Positions 1 to 12,061 are shown, counted from the first letter of the stretch. The stretch: 64,000 bases of DNA from Escallonia rubra (GCA_033065855.1 JAVXUO010001527.1:62001-126000), one strand, 5' to 3'. Numbers and translations are program-made. Notes: generated by a model from the sequence alone, not told the origin.

Positions 1-1085
1 AAAGGTTTGATTTATATTCCCCCTTCTGCTAAGGTTTTGGCTATCAGTTTGGAGAAGGATGGGGTGGTGGTCAGAATGGGTACGAGGCAGGTGGAGTATC
101 TGAGAGTTTGGGTAATTTTGGATCCACGATTGGGAGGCCATGGCTCGGTCGAGCCTTTCAGAAATAAGGTCAGACCTATGGAAACGACGATTCGTCCACG
201 TGAACGGTTGCCCATGGTAACCCAGATCAATAAGTTTTGTTTCGTCTATGAACTTTAAGAAGGTTCTCACCATATTTAAATTAAACACTCTACCCCCTTT
301 CTTTTCAGTTTGATCAGCAATTTCATTAAGATCCCCTATGAGCATCCAAGGTAAACTTTGAGATTTTTGGATATTCAGTAAATCGTTCCAAAGCATTTCA
401 CGAATAGTTCTAATAGGAGATGCATATATAGCAGATAACAACCAGGGAGCTGAGTTACTTACCTGGACCACAGCGTGGAGGGCCTGTGGCGATTCGTGCA
501 CAACGTCTATTTGGATTTTGTGAGAGTGCCAGAGAAGCCAAATGCCGCCACGGTAACCATTGCCGTCAATGCGGTGATTGCGGTCAAAACCCAGAGTGCC
601 GGCGATCCTTTCAGCTTGAACAGTATTGATTTTTGTCTCCAACAGGATAAGGGCTTCTGGTTTGTGACGTTGTAGCAGTTCATGAACGTGGAGATTAAAG
701 CGGGTATTTCCCGCTCCATTACAGTTCCAGGCTATGATATTCATAATAAGAGGGTCTGGAGGGTCTGGAAAAGTTCTGGTTTCATAATTCATGAGTCTCG
801 GTTGGGGGCTGAGATTGAATTCGGTCCACCCCGGCCATATGAAAGTCTCCCCCGGTTGAGTTCGAATTTTCTGAGCATTCAAGAGATACTTCGGACGTCC
901 CCCCTCTGGCACGCCTGAGTACATGGCGGTAACGGCTATGGGGAGGGTGATGTGGGAGAAGAGTATGTTGGTTAAAGATTCGAGATTTGCGTTCAGGTGT
1001 AGGTCGAGATCTCCGAGGGCCAAGTATTTGTTTGTCATATTTGGGCGTGGTTGGAGACGCCAGGTGTTGTGAGTGTGGCGTGCAG
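1..1085 (-). CDS. LINE ORF2 N-terminus, apurinic-type endonuclease domain (partial)
   Basis: Reading the minus strand leftwards, one frame stays open to the window edge. It starts MNIIAWNCNGAG at about 760 and continues with ALILLETKI, a GNGYRGGIWLLW segment, IGDLNEIAD (about 335-310), GYHGQPFTW and SDHHP (about 70). These are the successive motifs of the L1-type endonuclease/exonuclease/phosphatase fold of plant LINEs, which nicks target DNA to prime reverse transcription. The catalytic GD.N and SDH motifs are visible and no stop or frameshift interrupts them. The reverse transcriptase would lie left of the window. The stretch upstream of the MNII start (1085-760) is in the same frame and contains LALGDLDLHLNANLESL, typical of the linker before the endonuclease. 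The start codon is uncertain. Mobility of the whole element cannot be judged. Confidence 0.85.
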
Positions 1086-1737
1086 GGGTTCTGTTTGCGG
1101 TGTTTGGTCCGAACCTGCGTCGAGGGGTTCTCAGGAGCGGGGGTCGTGTCGGAGCACTGCCTAGTGAGAAACAGGGCATTTGTTGTGGGTTGGTTGTGAT
1201 GGGTGACAGAGGGGTATGGTGTTGAGATAGGTTGGTTGGAGTGGTTGTCTGAGTGTGAGTTCGTGACATTTCTACCGCCTGGGTTTGAGGAAGGGTCACA
1301 GGTAGCTGTTGGGATGTTAGAGAGGTTTGGGTTTGGTTGGGAGTTGAGCAGCTGCTCATTGGGGTGGTAGCAGTCGGGTTTGGTAAGGATGGACTCGGTG
1401 AGAGTTTGAACGGCAGTCCCATAGGTTCCGAGGTCCGGGTGTTCAGAGTTTGGTTGTTTGGTGTCGGAGGGTGGTTGAGATTCAAATGCCATGTTGATCC
1501 TCTTTGAGGTTGAGGGCGGATAGGCAGGAGGTTCTGCGGGTTTTGAGGGATCTGGGGTAGTTGAGTTGGCTCCGGTTGAGTTGCCCTTGTCGGAGTTTGG
1601 TTTGGAATGTATCTCATAATTGGTGTCATCGGGTGGAGCGGGATCGAGAGGAACGCCACCATCGCGTTCAGGGATTCTACTCTTTGGTAAGAGATCACCG
1701 GAGTCAACGGGTTGTTTGGAGTGAGAGGTATGTCAAA
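1086..1737 (-). pseudogene. LINE ORF1-like proline/serine-rich C-terminal region
   Basis: A hydrophilic frame, rich in Pro, Ser, Thr and Asn, is open from about 1737 down to 782. It includes KSRIPERDGG and MAFESQPPSD (ATG at 1492) and has the composition of the tail of a plant LINE gag-like ORF1. Near 1060-1085 the natural-looking reading moves to the frame that continues into the endonuclease, so a frameshift or an ORF1/ORF2 junction lies there. No zinc knuckle is visible; it would be expected further 5'. The endonuclease frame is also open through 1878, but its translation there looks unnatural. Either frame could be the coding one, so this is moderately supported. Confidence 0.5.
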
Positions 1738-1878
1738 CACATTGGTGAGGATCCTCCGTAATTCCCGTCCAGATCTAGCAGTGAGAACAGTCAAGAAAAG
1801 GCCACTAAATTGAATTCCACGCAAGAAGTTATAGGAATGGTCACTCGAAATGTTATAGGAATGGTAGCGAGAGAATTT

Positions 1879-3086
1879 TTAACCATTTCATCTTTCAGGG
1901 GATGATACGGGCTTTAAGCCTCCAGCATCCCCTTACTCTAATGTTTGAAACAACAGCGAGTCCAAAGGCCTCTAACATCATTTCTTAAGTGCAGTGGCAG
2001 TGAATGTTGTTACTAAAAGCATCAGGTATTGGAGAATATCTGTCTTAGGACACATTCTATTTTCGCACCGGTTTTGGTTTATACTGACAAATGCAATGCG
2101 AGGGTACCATTTATTGCTTTGTGAAAATCATTAGCGCTTGGGCAATGCGTCTAACCTTGTTGATGTATTGTATTGTGTTATTGTGTTCCACTCAAAATAA
2201 GAAACAGTCCACTCCGTCCGTACCTGTCAGATTTTTAGTACAAATACGGAGTGGATTGGTTCATTCTTTCAGTTGAATTACCATTTCCCTTACATGTTAA
2301 AGTTAAATTATAATTTAAGTTATATTTAATGTGATTAAATTCTTGGTAAGATCAAAAGATGCTGGACTGAGTTGTCATAATTCAACAACAGAAATAGTAA
2401 TGCGTAAACCACGTGATCCACCAGAGCTGCATCCATATCCATGAATAGGATACGAATTGAAACCAATTAAAATTAAAATTCTGATGAAAGTCAAATTGTT
2501 TGATGGAAGCGTCAACTGAATTATGAGAGGCATTATATAAAGATAATTGACAATGATCCCTGTACTGGGACTTGCCGCAAATGAGAAAGAGATATGGCCG
2601 TTAAATGTCAAATGTCACTAGATGGCAAAACTTTGTAATTATTAGTTTTATCAACAGCGATAAAAAAAAATTATTGACAATATTTTGTTATACCATCAAT
2701 TTCATAACCAAATTCAGGTAACCTTTAGCCAGTTTTGGGTTTAAGGAAATTTCAAAAGGTCACTGCTTAATAAAAAGTGTTGCTTTATACACATGTAACT
2801 GTCGCTAAAAGCAAAATTTTATTTAACTAGTGCCTTTTTAGAAGGAGGGACCTAAGGTTTATCATTTAAAATCTCCTTGCAAATAGCATGCCGGATTGTG
2901 GGTAGTCACGGGTTTTGCACTATTTTCTTGGCAATTTATCATTTCATTTGTCGCTAAGCGATAATTATTATATCCAATGGAAAGGAGGAATTGAGGTCCG
3001 CTTGTTCTACCTAATATGGGACCAATATTTGAAAAGAGGAAAGAAGTAAGAGCTAAAGCTAAGAGAGGCACCTCACTCTGGACTAC
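1879..3086. other. non-coding, AT-rich; upstream region of MLP gene 1
   Basis: No ORF here has recognisable motifs and no transposon ends were seen. The 600-bp part nearest 3086 presumably carries the promoter of the MLP gene that follows. Confidence 0.5.
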
Positions 3087-3094
3087 TATATATA
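3087..3094 (+). promoter_or_regulatory. TATA box of MLP gene 1
   Basis: TATATATA lies 93 bp upstream of the MLP ATG at 3187, the normal distance for a plant core promoter with a short 5' UTR. No other TATA candidate lies as close. Confidence 0.65.
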
Positions 3095-3186
3095 GAGGCC
3101 AATAGCAGATTTATTTGCTTCATCCCTTTCACCCAGTTAATTCTCTACTATATTGCTTGCTTCTACTTTTGCTTCTACGGTTGGTG

Positions 3187-4250
3187 ATGGGTAAGCTCGT
3201 GTCCCAAACGGAGATTAAGTCCAATGGGGATGTTTTCCATGAGCTCTGGGGATCCAAACCACACCATATTTCCAAAATCAGCCCTGATAAAATTCAGGGA
3301 TGTGATTTGCATAAAGGAGAATGGGGAACTGTTGGCTCTGTCATTTTTTGGAACTATGTCCATGGTAAGTAAACAATTCTATTTGTTCATTTATCATCTC
3401 CAAATTGTAACTGACATAGATTACTTCCTGATCTTCACATTGGATGCCCACTCTACATGTGCCAGTGCAAGTGTTTCATAGACTGGTCCATTAAACAAGC
3501 AAATGAGGAAAGGAAGAGTAACAGTAACTAAACTTAGCGCGCAACTAGACTTAATTGCTTTATTTTTATCCATGGCAATAACAAGTGCTTAAAACAAAGT
3601 CCTACGGACCAGAAAATGATACCCAGATGTTTGCCTTTTCATGTTGAACAATACTTCCCAGACTAAGAAATGAAAGTGGAAGCTTTTGTAACGGATGGAA
3701 CATGTAATAGCTAGCTAGACAAGTCAAAACCTCAAATCGTACCCCTTGTCACCAACTCGTAAAACAAGTAAATGCCCTTAAACACGCATGAAGTCACTCG
3801 TGATCGTTATATTTGAGGCATGCACAACCTGCAAGTACTACTAGCTGGAATTTTCCTTAGATAATGCTTGAAGAGAATCACTAGTTTTTTCTTCTAATTT
3901 TACACATGCGAGTATGATCCACCTTCACCTGGTTTACTGGATATGTTGGTTTTTTCTTTATCTTGTTTTCATGTGCAATCATAGATGGCAAAGCAAAAGT
4001 TGCGAAAGAGGTCATTGACAAAGTAGATGAAAAGAACAAGATACTGATCTTCAGGGTGGTTGAAGGAGATCTCCTGGAGCTGTACAAGAGCTTTGTGATT
4101 ACTCTCCATGTTGACACCAAGGCTGCAAACAACTTGGTGACATGCACCTTTGAATATGAGAAGCGAAGTGAGGATGTCGAGGATCCAAATTCGCTCATGG
4201 ACTTTGTTGTTAACCTCACCAAAGACATTGAGACTCACCATCTCAAGTGA
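3187..4250 (+). CDS. MLP-like protein (major latex protein, Bet v 1 family), two exons
   Basis: Exon 1 is 3187-3364 and exon 2 is 3985-4250. The intron begins GTAAGT at 3365 and ends TAG at 3984, and it splits the Asp codon of HDGKAK (phase 1), the conserved intron position of MLP genes. The product is 147 residues, close to the family's usual ~150. It starts MGKLVSQTEIKSN, contains the glycine-loop equivalent KGEWGTVGSVIFWNY (about residues 43-57), then VVEGDLLELYKSF, and ends NLTKDIETHHLK. MLPs are small soluble Bet v 1-fold proteins with a hydrophobic cavity that binds lipophilic ligands; they are linked to stress and development, and the ligand here is unknown. Both splice sites, the frame and the stop are intact, so the gene looks functional. 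It is paralogous to the minus-strand gene at 48922-52571. Confidence 0.92.
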
Positions 4251-4889
4251 AGTCCGAGACGGATCAGACAATAAACTAGGTGGCTCAGTTATAAAACAAG
4301 TTGTGTGAATAATGAGCTGCAACTAAGATATATAGTTGCTTCTACTATGTTTGCTTTCAATGGTTGTTGCTTTTCGTGGGGATGATCCTCATATAGCGTC
4401 TGTACATTTTGCAGCCATAATAATGTTATTGGGTTATAGTATCATAACATAAAGATAGTCTTGTAGCATAATACTGTAAATCCAACACAATTGCTTAAAT
4501 GTGCAAACGCCCTTATGCCTCAAAACATAACAACACAATTGCTTAAATGTGCAATTTGCGGCTGACACAGATTACTTTCACCCTTACTTGCTTCAAGCAC
4601 TTTTAAGTTCTTTTCCTCTCACATTTTGAGGGGTTTCAGTTTCCTTCGCAAATATCCAGAAAACTAAATCTTCTTCTCCTTCCTTCCCACCTGGGGGGTG
4701 AGGGGATGACTGGCTGTGTTGGTATACTTTCTGCCGGTGATTAGAAAGTACAAATTAAATCGCTCTCGGTGCACCATTGAAACCGAGGTCATCATATACA
4801 ATACTGTGATCTTCTTATTCTAAACAGGGCATACTTTCTGCCGCCTTTTACGTTTATAATATTTGGTCTGTTTCCAGCATTTTGACAAA
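4251..4889. other. non-coding downstream of MLP gene 1; contains an isolated piece of the 1.08-kb repeat
   Basis: This is mostly AT-rich 3' flank. Around 4799-4830 a ~32-bp stretch (CTGTGATCTTCTTATTCTAA then ACAGGGC) closely matches the end of each 1.08-kb tandem unit found at 6151-11610. It therefore looks like an outlying fragment of that array. Confidence 0.55.
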
Positions 4890-4904
4890 ACTAGTGTTGT
4901 TATT

Positions 4905-6012
4905 TTTTTATTTTTTTGGGTAAAAGGTCCCATGTATGTATTATTTCAGTATTAAACTTCATATGTACATGAATAGAAATACAATCTTCCTCTATACTTC
5001 ACTCTTCTCCCCTGATGCATTTGCAATGTTTATTTACAAGAGTACAGTTTTATCAATCCTCCAAGTCTCACAAAGAACATTATTCTCATGAGTAGCAGGA
5101 GCTTTCTTCCTGCTATAAGTTTTTTGTCTCACCCATTGTTGAATCACCTCAAAGCATCCTTGTACAGAAGCTGCTTGCTTCCTGAAGATTCTGTTATTTC
5201 GTTCTTGCCAAATTCCATAAAGTGGAAGAGTCCATAGCAATTTACACAACCTTGCCTTAAAACTTTTACCTCTAAAGTTTTGGCAAGCATATTGCAAAGC
5301 TTGATCCCAGGATGTAAAAGTGCCATCTACCTGCAATTTTCTCAATATTAATCCCCACAATTCCTTTGAGTATGAGCATTGCACCAATAGGTGATTGATG
5401 GTTTCCGGCAGTGCTTGACAAAGTTCACAAGTGTCTTCTTGAATCAAGTTCCAATTCTTCAACCTTGTCTTTGTCCTTAGTCCCTTGTGGCAGATCATCC
5501 AGGCAAGCACTGAACACCTGGGAATATGCCCAGGAAACCATAATAGTTTCCACCAGGGGGCTATAGCAGCCCTTGTTCTGGTACCTTCCCATGCAGATTG
5601 AATTGTAAATTTCCCATTTGCATTTAAGTTCCACAAGATCTCATCTTGAGTGAGAACATCTGGTCTTGGTATGCCTGCAAGTATAGAGTTCACTGCACTA
5701 AGAGCCTGTGATCTAATTATAGGTAGATTCCAATTGCCATCTTGTATTATTTCTTGAACCTTGGCACTCCTGCTTGATCCAGCATCATATACAATCCTCT
5801 GGCCATAGACCTCAGTCAATATTCCACTTGGGTGCCAGTTATCTAACCATAACCAGGTATTTCCCCCATTACCAACCTTATATCTCACATATTGCTTGAA
5901 TATTTCTCTGAGCTTTATCAATTTACACCATGACCAAGACAATACAGCTGGGGGTTTAGAGGTCCATAGGTACCAGAACAAGGGCTATTACACCATGACC
6001 AAGACAATTTAC
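4905..6012 (-). mobile_element. 5'-truncated LINE with 15-bp target-site duplication
   Basis: The insert is flanked by identical copies of ACTAGTGTTGTTATT at 4890-4904 and 6013-6027. The T-rich left end (4905-4917) is the poly-A tail read on the other strand, so the element lies on the minus strand. It keeps only the last ~315 codons of ORF2 plus a short 3' UTR. The right (5') end shows a repeated CACCATGACCAAGACAAT (about 5926 and 5991), an untidy 5' junction that is common for target-primed reverse transcription. It belongs to the same LINE family as the copy at 17771-19700: both share AWEGxR, PWWKLLWFPGHIPRC and the GGGTAAAAGGTCCC 3' end. Confidence 0.88.
5034..5981 (-). pseudogene. LINE ORF2 C-terminal fragment with zf-RVT zinc-binding domain
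   Basis: This is an open frame of 315 codons with no start of its own. In order it shows KVGNGGNTWLWLDNW, then WNLNANGKFTIQSAWEG, then APWWKLLWFPGHIPRCSVLAW, and finally CELCQALPETINHLLVQC, the CxxC...HxxxxC cluster of the zf-RVT domain that follows reverse transcriptase in plant LINEs. It ends QERNNRIFR and a short tail. The reverse transcriptase and endonuclease are missing because of 5' truncation, so it can do nothing alone. The lack of stops suggests a fairly recent insertion. Confidence 0.9.
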
Positions 6013-6150
6013 ACTAGTGTTGTTATTACTCCTATTAAAACTTCATCTATCATATGAATTGTGTACTACTGCCCTAGGTTCCTTTATGTTTGTAAGATTG
6101 GGTCTTAGCTTCTAACTAGTTTTAACCCTGTGCGTTGCACATGAAAACAT

Positions 6151-9100
6151 TATATTGCGATTATTAAAGTGTTAAACTATATATAGAGAGTCTATTTCCA
6201 CCTCATGTTTGTCACAAAAAAACTAACTATCTTTGAAATATATTTTTTAGTGAAAAAAGTAAATTACATGAGAGAATGCAAATAATATTTCTCAACTACT
6301 TGATAATAGTATTATAATATTGCTTATACAGAGCAGCACCATTAAATGTTTATTCTTTTCAGAAATATGAAACTTTTCTTCTTTGAAATTGAAATAACAT
6401 TAAAAGTGATAATATAACTCTTAACCCTACGGTTATTTAACCTAGGATTATATTTGGTTTTGATGATAACTAACATTGATGTTTATGTTGTCTAACATGC
6501 ATTAAGTTGAAGAAGCAATAGGAACAATCTCATACTCAGACAAATGGACAATTAGACGAGCAAATCGTTCAAAGACTCTCAACGGAACGCATCAAAGAAG
6601 GAATTCGTTGATTGAATTTTACAATGCTTTATTTCCTTCTTTGTAAACTAGACGTAGAGAGATGATCGTTACGATGACTGTATACCTAGAACTTGCCCAT
6701 AGGTTTCCCCTTGCATGCATAAAAGTTTTTCATTCTTTAAAAACTAGGAAACTGCATTTTCTGGAATGCAGTTAACTGCATTGGAATGCAGTCGACTACA
6801 ATACTTCCAGTAGCCTATTACAGTCGACTGCATTTGGATTACAGTCGACTGTAAGTTGGAAATTTAAATTTTCAACGGCTACTTTGGGATTACAGTCGAC
6901 TGCAATGGTACATTACAGTCGACTGTATTTACCGTTCGGCGCAATAAATGCCCTACCTAACTCCAAATGGTCATATTAATTCCCAACTCTATAAATACTC
7001 ATCTTGGGCTTAGTTTTGATTCATCAATTGCATTCAAAGCTCTCTTATCTTTCATATTCTCAAAGATCAAAGTAATTGTTCAATCTCTCTTGGTTTTCAT
7101 TGCTTTCTCATCCATTTCAAGAGAGCATTTATTGTTAGCTTACACTTGAGAGATATACACTTTCATAAAGTCATCATACACTCATCTTTCTTTTTCTAGT
7201 GCTTAAACTTGTACTCATCTACTTATTGAGAGTGAAATCTTGTACACAATTCTTCATCTAAAGGTTCTTCTATCAAAGCTTGGGGTTGTCAAGCTTTGGA
7301 GCTTTGGGATTGTCAAAGCTTATTCTTGATGTGGGCATAGCATAAAGGGATTGTAAGAGGTTCGATCTTGACCCGTAAGGAAGATCATACTAGTGGATTC
7401 TAGGGCCTTTCAAGGGACTTCCTTGAAGGGGTGGACGTAGGCTTAAGAGTATATCAAGCCGAACCATTTAAATCTCATTGTCAAGTATCTCTAAACCCTT
7501 CTCTCTTTACATTATCGTTTTACATTTGTGTTGAGATTGGTTAGTTTGCTTATTTAAGTTATTGAGATTGATGTTTGTTGTTTGTTAATTTTTAAAGTAG
7601 TCTTAAAACCCTATTCACCCCCCCTCTAGGGTTATGTTTTTGGTTTCAATAACTTTTTAAAACGGGTAGATTTTTGTGCCAAAAATAAGTAAAAATGGTG
7701 TTGAGAGACAGAGCAAGAGATAGAACACGCATTCGAGCAAGGAAGGAAAAAAACATAATTATTAATTTGAATATCAAATTTAAGAATAAAATTGTATATA
7801 GTTTGGAGTTAATTTAGCGATTGGTTTATAAAACTAATTGTAAACTCAGATTGCTAAAAAAAAATTGTAAGTACTTTAGATCATAATTAAAAAAAAAAGC
7901 AAAAACATTGGAGATAATAGGGATTAGTTTACAAATTTGGAATGTGAGCCTTATTACATTGGAGATAAAAGGGATTAATTCCGTCGGCAAAAATTTGAAT
8001 TTTACTGATGGATCACGCAATTCCGCCGTTAATCTTTTAGTGACGGGATGTTTTATCACGAACTTTTAGTGACGGACAATCCATCGCTAAAAGTCTTCAC
8101 CGACGAAATATACACTTTCAGCAACGAAAAATTCTGTCACTAAAAGTGGATTTTCTTGTAGTATTTCTCCACCCGTTTGCTGTTGAGTTTGTCAATGTTT
8201 AACGTAAGGTTTGATGTATTCTTATACCCTAGCGGTCACACACATATTGAGGGCTCAACCTTACCCATTATTTAGAAAAACGACTCCCTTGTCCCAACTC
8301 ATGAGCCAGACTGATCACCGTAACAAGTCTCGTGCCACTTAAACAATGAGAGATCCAGTTCTTTAGCCGTAAGCAATGCTTGTCTCGCCGCAAATACTGT
8401 GATCTTGTTATTCTAAACAGGGCAAATATTGTGATCTTGTTATATTGCGATTATTAAAATGTTAAACTATATAGGGAGAGTCTATTTCCACCTCATGTTT
8501 GTCACCAAAAAACTAACAATTATCTTTGAAATAGTTTTTTAGTGAAAAAAATAAAAATGACATGAGAGAATGCAAATAATATTTCTCAACTACTTGATAA
8601 TAGTATTATAATGTTGCTTTTAAACCAATATATAGAGAAGCACCATTAAACGTTTTGTCTTTAAAGAAATATGAAACTTTTCTTCTTTGAAATTGAAGTA
8701 ACATGAAAAGTGATAATATAACTTTTTAAACGGGTAAATTTTTGTGTCAAAAATAAGTAAAAATAGTGTTGAGAGAGAGAGAGAGAGAGAGCAAGAGATA
8801 GAACACGCATTCGAGCAGAGAAGGAGAAAAACATAATTATTAATTTGAATATCGAATTTAAGAATAAAATTGTATATAGTTTGGAGTTAATTTAGCGATT
8901 GGTTTATAAAACTAATTGTAAACTCATATTGCTAAAAAAAATTGTAAGTATTTTAGATCATCAATAAAAAAAATTAAAGCAAAAGCATTGGAGATAATAG
9001 GATTAGTTTACAAAATTGGAATGTGAGCCCTGTTACATTGGACATAATAGGAATTAATTATGTCGGCAAAAAATTGATTTTTACCGATGGATCACGCAAT

Positions 9101-11610
9101 TCCGCTGTTAATCTTTTAGTGACGGGATTTTTTATCACTGACTTTTAACAAAGGACAATTCGTCGCTAAAAGTCTTCACCGACGAAATACACACTTTTAG
9201 CGACGGAAAGTTCCGTCGCTAAAAGTGGATTTTCTTGTAGTATTGCTCCACCCGTTTGCTGTTGAGTTTGTCAATGTTTAACGTAAGGTTTGATATATTC
9301 TTATACCCTAGCGGTCACACACATATTGGGGGCTCAACCTTACCCATTATTTAGAAAAACGACTCCCTTGTCCCAACTCATGCGCGAGACTGATCACCAT
9401 AACAAGTCTCGTGCCACTTAAAGAATGAGAGATCCAGTTCTTTAGCCGTAAGCAATGCTTGTCTCGCCGCAAATACTGTGATCTTGTTATTCTAAACAGG
9501 GCAAATATTGTGATCTTGTTATGTTGCGATTATTAAAATGTTAAACTATATAGGGAGAGTCTATTTCCACCTCATGTTTGTCACCAAAAAACTAACAATT
9601 ATGTTTCAAATATTTTTTTAGTGAAAAAAATAAAAATGACATGAGAGAATGCAAATAATATTTCTCAACTACTTGATAATAGTATTATAATGTTGCTTTT
9701 AAACCAATATATAGAGAAGCACCATTAAACGTTTTGTCTTTAAAGAAATATGAAACTTTTCTTCTTTGAAATTGAAGTAACATTAAAAGTGATAATATAA
9801 CTTTTTAAATGGGTAAATTTTTGTGTCAAAAATAAGTAAAAATGGTGTTGAGAGAGAGAGAGAGAGAGCAAGAGATAGAACACGCATTCGAGCAGAGAAG
9901 GAGAAAAACATAATTATTAATTTGAATATCGAATTTAAGAATAAAATTGTATATAGTTTGGAGTTAATTTAGCGATTGGTTTATAAAACTAATTGTAAAC
10001 TCATATTGCTAAAAAAAATTGTAAGTATTTTAGATCATCAATAAAAAAAATTAAAGCAAAAGCATTGGAGATAATAGGATTAGTTTACAAAATTGGAATG
10101 TGAGCCTTGTTACATTGGAGATAATAGGAATTAATTCTGTCGGCAAAAAATTGATTTTTACCGACGGATCACGTAATTCCGCCGTTAATCTTTTAGTGAC
10201 GGGATTTTTTATCACTGACTTTTAACAAAGGACAATTCGTCGCTAAAAGTCTTCACCTACGAAATACACACTTTTAGCGACGGAAAGTTCCGTCGCTAAA
10301 AGTGGATTTTCTTGTAGTATTGCTCCACCTGTTTGCTGTTGAGTTTGTCAATGTTTAACGTAAGGTTTGATGTATTCTTATACCTTAGCGGTCACACACA
10401 TATTGGGGGCTCAACTTTACCCATTATTTAGAAAAATGGCTCCCTTGACTCTACTGCGCCAGACTGATCACCGTAACAAGTCTCGTGCCACTTAAAGAAT
10501 GAGAGATCCAGTTCTTTAGCGGTAAGCAATGCTTGTCTCGCCGCAAATACTGTGATCTTGTTATTCTAAACAGGGCCAATATTGTGATCTTGTTATATTG
10601 CGATTATTAAAATGTTAAACTATATAGGGAGAGTCTATTTCCACCTCATGTTTGTCACCAAAAAACTAACAATTATCTTTAAAATATTTTTTTAGTGAAA
10701 AAAATAAAAATGACATGAGAGAATGCAAATAATATTTCTCAACTACTTGATAATAGTATTATAATGTTGCTTTTAAACCAATATATAGAGAAGCACCATT
10801 AAACATTTTGTCTTTAAAGAAATATGAAACTTTTCTTATTTGAAATTGAAGTAACATTAAAAGTGATAATATAACTTTTTAAACGGGTAAATTTTCGTGT
10901 CAAAAATAAGTAAAAATGGTGTTGAGAGAGAGAGAGAGAGAGAGCAAGAGATAGAACACGCATTCGAGCAGAGAAGGAGAAAAACATAGTTATTAATTTG
11001 AATATCGAATTTAAGAATAAAATTGTATATAGTTTGGAGTTAATTTAGCGATTGGTTTATAAAACTAATTGTAAACTCATATTGCTAAAAACAATTGTAA
11101 GTATTTTAGATCATCAATAAAAAAAATTAAAGCAAAAGCATTGGAGATAATAGGATTAGTTTAAAAAATTGGAATGTGAGCCTTGTTACATTGGAGATAA
11201 TAGGAATTAATTCTGTCGGCAAAAAATTGATTTTTACCGACGGATCATGCAATTCCGCCGTTAATCTTTTAGTGACGTGATTTTTTATCACTGACTTTTA
11301 ACAAAGGACAATTCGTCGCTAAAAGTTTTCACCGACGAAATACACACTTTTAGCGACGGAAAGTTTCGTCGCTAAAAGTGGATTTTCTTGTAGTATTGCT
11401 CCACCTGTTTGCTGTTGAGTTTGTCAATGTTTAACGTAAGGTTTGATGTATTCTTATACCTTAGCGGTCACACACATATTGGGGGCTCAACTTTACCCAT
11501 TATTTAGAAAAATGGCTCCCTGACTCTACTGCGCCAGACTGATCACCGTAACAAGTCTCCTGCCACTTAAAGAATGAAAGAACCAGTTCTTTAGCCGTAA
11601 GCAATGCTTT
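6151..11610. repeat. Tandem array of four ~1.08-kb units carrying CACTA-like ends
   Basis: The landmark TATATTGCGATTATTAAA recurs at 6151, 8441, 9520 (one change) and 10594, giving periods of 1079 and 1074 bp. The first interval is longer because a ~1.23-kb solo LTR sits in it, and the last unit is cut off at about 11610. Each unit contains a GA microsatellite (absent or short in unit 1), a paired CACTTTTAGCGACGGAA / TTCCGTCGCTAAAAGTG hairpin and then GGATTTTCTTGTAGTA. Read on the other strand this is TACTACAAGAAAATCC, close to the CACTACAAGAAAA terminus of plant CACTA transposons. Units 2-4 are nearly identical, unit 1 is more diverged. No coding sequence is visible. The array probably grew by unequal exchange of a locus that already held half of a CACTA-type element. 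Confidence 0.85.
6420..7648 (+). mobile_element. Solo LTR, Copia/SIRE-like, inside the first tandem unit
   Basis: The 1.08-kb unit is interrupted between ATAACT at 6414-6419 and ATAACT at 7649-7654, which look like the target duplication. The insert has the look of a SIRE/Maximus-type LTR: GGTTTTGATGATAACTAACA near the left end and TTCACCCCCCCTCTAGGGTTATG near the right end, ending in CA. No gag or pol lies inside, hence solo LTR. The expected TG at the left end is not seen. A cluster of CAGTCGACTG palindromes occupies 6780-6935. Confidence 0.6.
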
Positions 11611-11716
11611 TCTTGCTGGAAAAGTGTGCATAACAGTGATGTTGATGAGCTCTTGTCCTAGTTAACTTACCGTCTATGTCACTAAAATTAACTCCGTCCT
11701 CTCTTCGTCTAGTCTG

Positions 11717-12061
11717 TGTTGAGAGATATAAATTCCACATTGGGAAATAACAAATAATACTGAAATTTATAAGCCTTGTAGGTCTCTCATCTCATTGCCA
11801 TTTGGTTTAGGGGTTGGATGCTTTCACATGATACCAGAGCTAGTCGATCCAGGCTCAGTAGATAATTCAATTAATTCCTCGCCATCACCAAATCAATATC
11901 TCCACGTGCTAGGCCCACTCAAAAATCAGTCCGGCCACACGTGAGGGGGCGTGTTGAGAGATATAAATCCCACATCGAGTAATAACAAACAAGTCAAATG
12001 TATAAGTCTTGTAGGCCTTTCCGCTTATTGTCGATTTGTTTTGAGTTGGTGTCTGAGAACA
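11717..12061 (+). mobile_element. TRIM retrotransposon (miniature LTR element)
   Basis: Two related ~110-bp direct repeats, 11717-11828 and 11952-12061, both start TGTTGAGAGATATAAAT and end in CA. Directly after the first comes TGATACCAGAGCTAG, a near match to the initiator-Met tRNA primer-binding site (TGGTATCAGAGC). Directly before the second is the purine tract GTGAGGGGGCG. Only 123 bp lie between the repeats and nothing is coded, the definition of a TRIM. The flanks read CTAGTCTG and CTAGACTG, possibly an eroded target duplication. It must have been mobilised by proteins of another element. Confidence 0.8.

Noticed and set aside
782..1492. 236-codon minus-strand frame as a separate host gene
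   Set aside because: Its left part overlaps the LINE linker in another frame and the right part is a low-complexity Pro/Ser tail; it is best explained as LINE ORF1 sequence.
6121..6150. Helitron end suggested by CCCTGTGCGTTGCAC
   Set aside because: No matching TC start, CTRR end with hairpin, or Rep/helicase sequence was seen.
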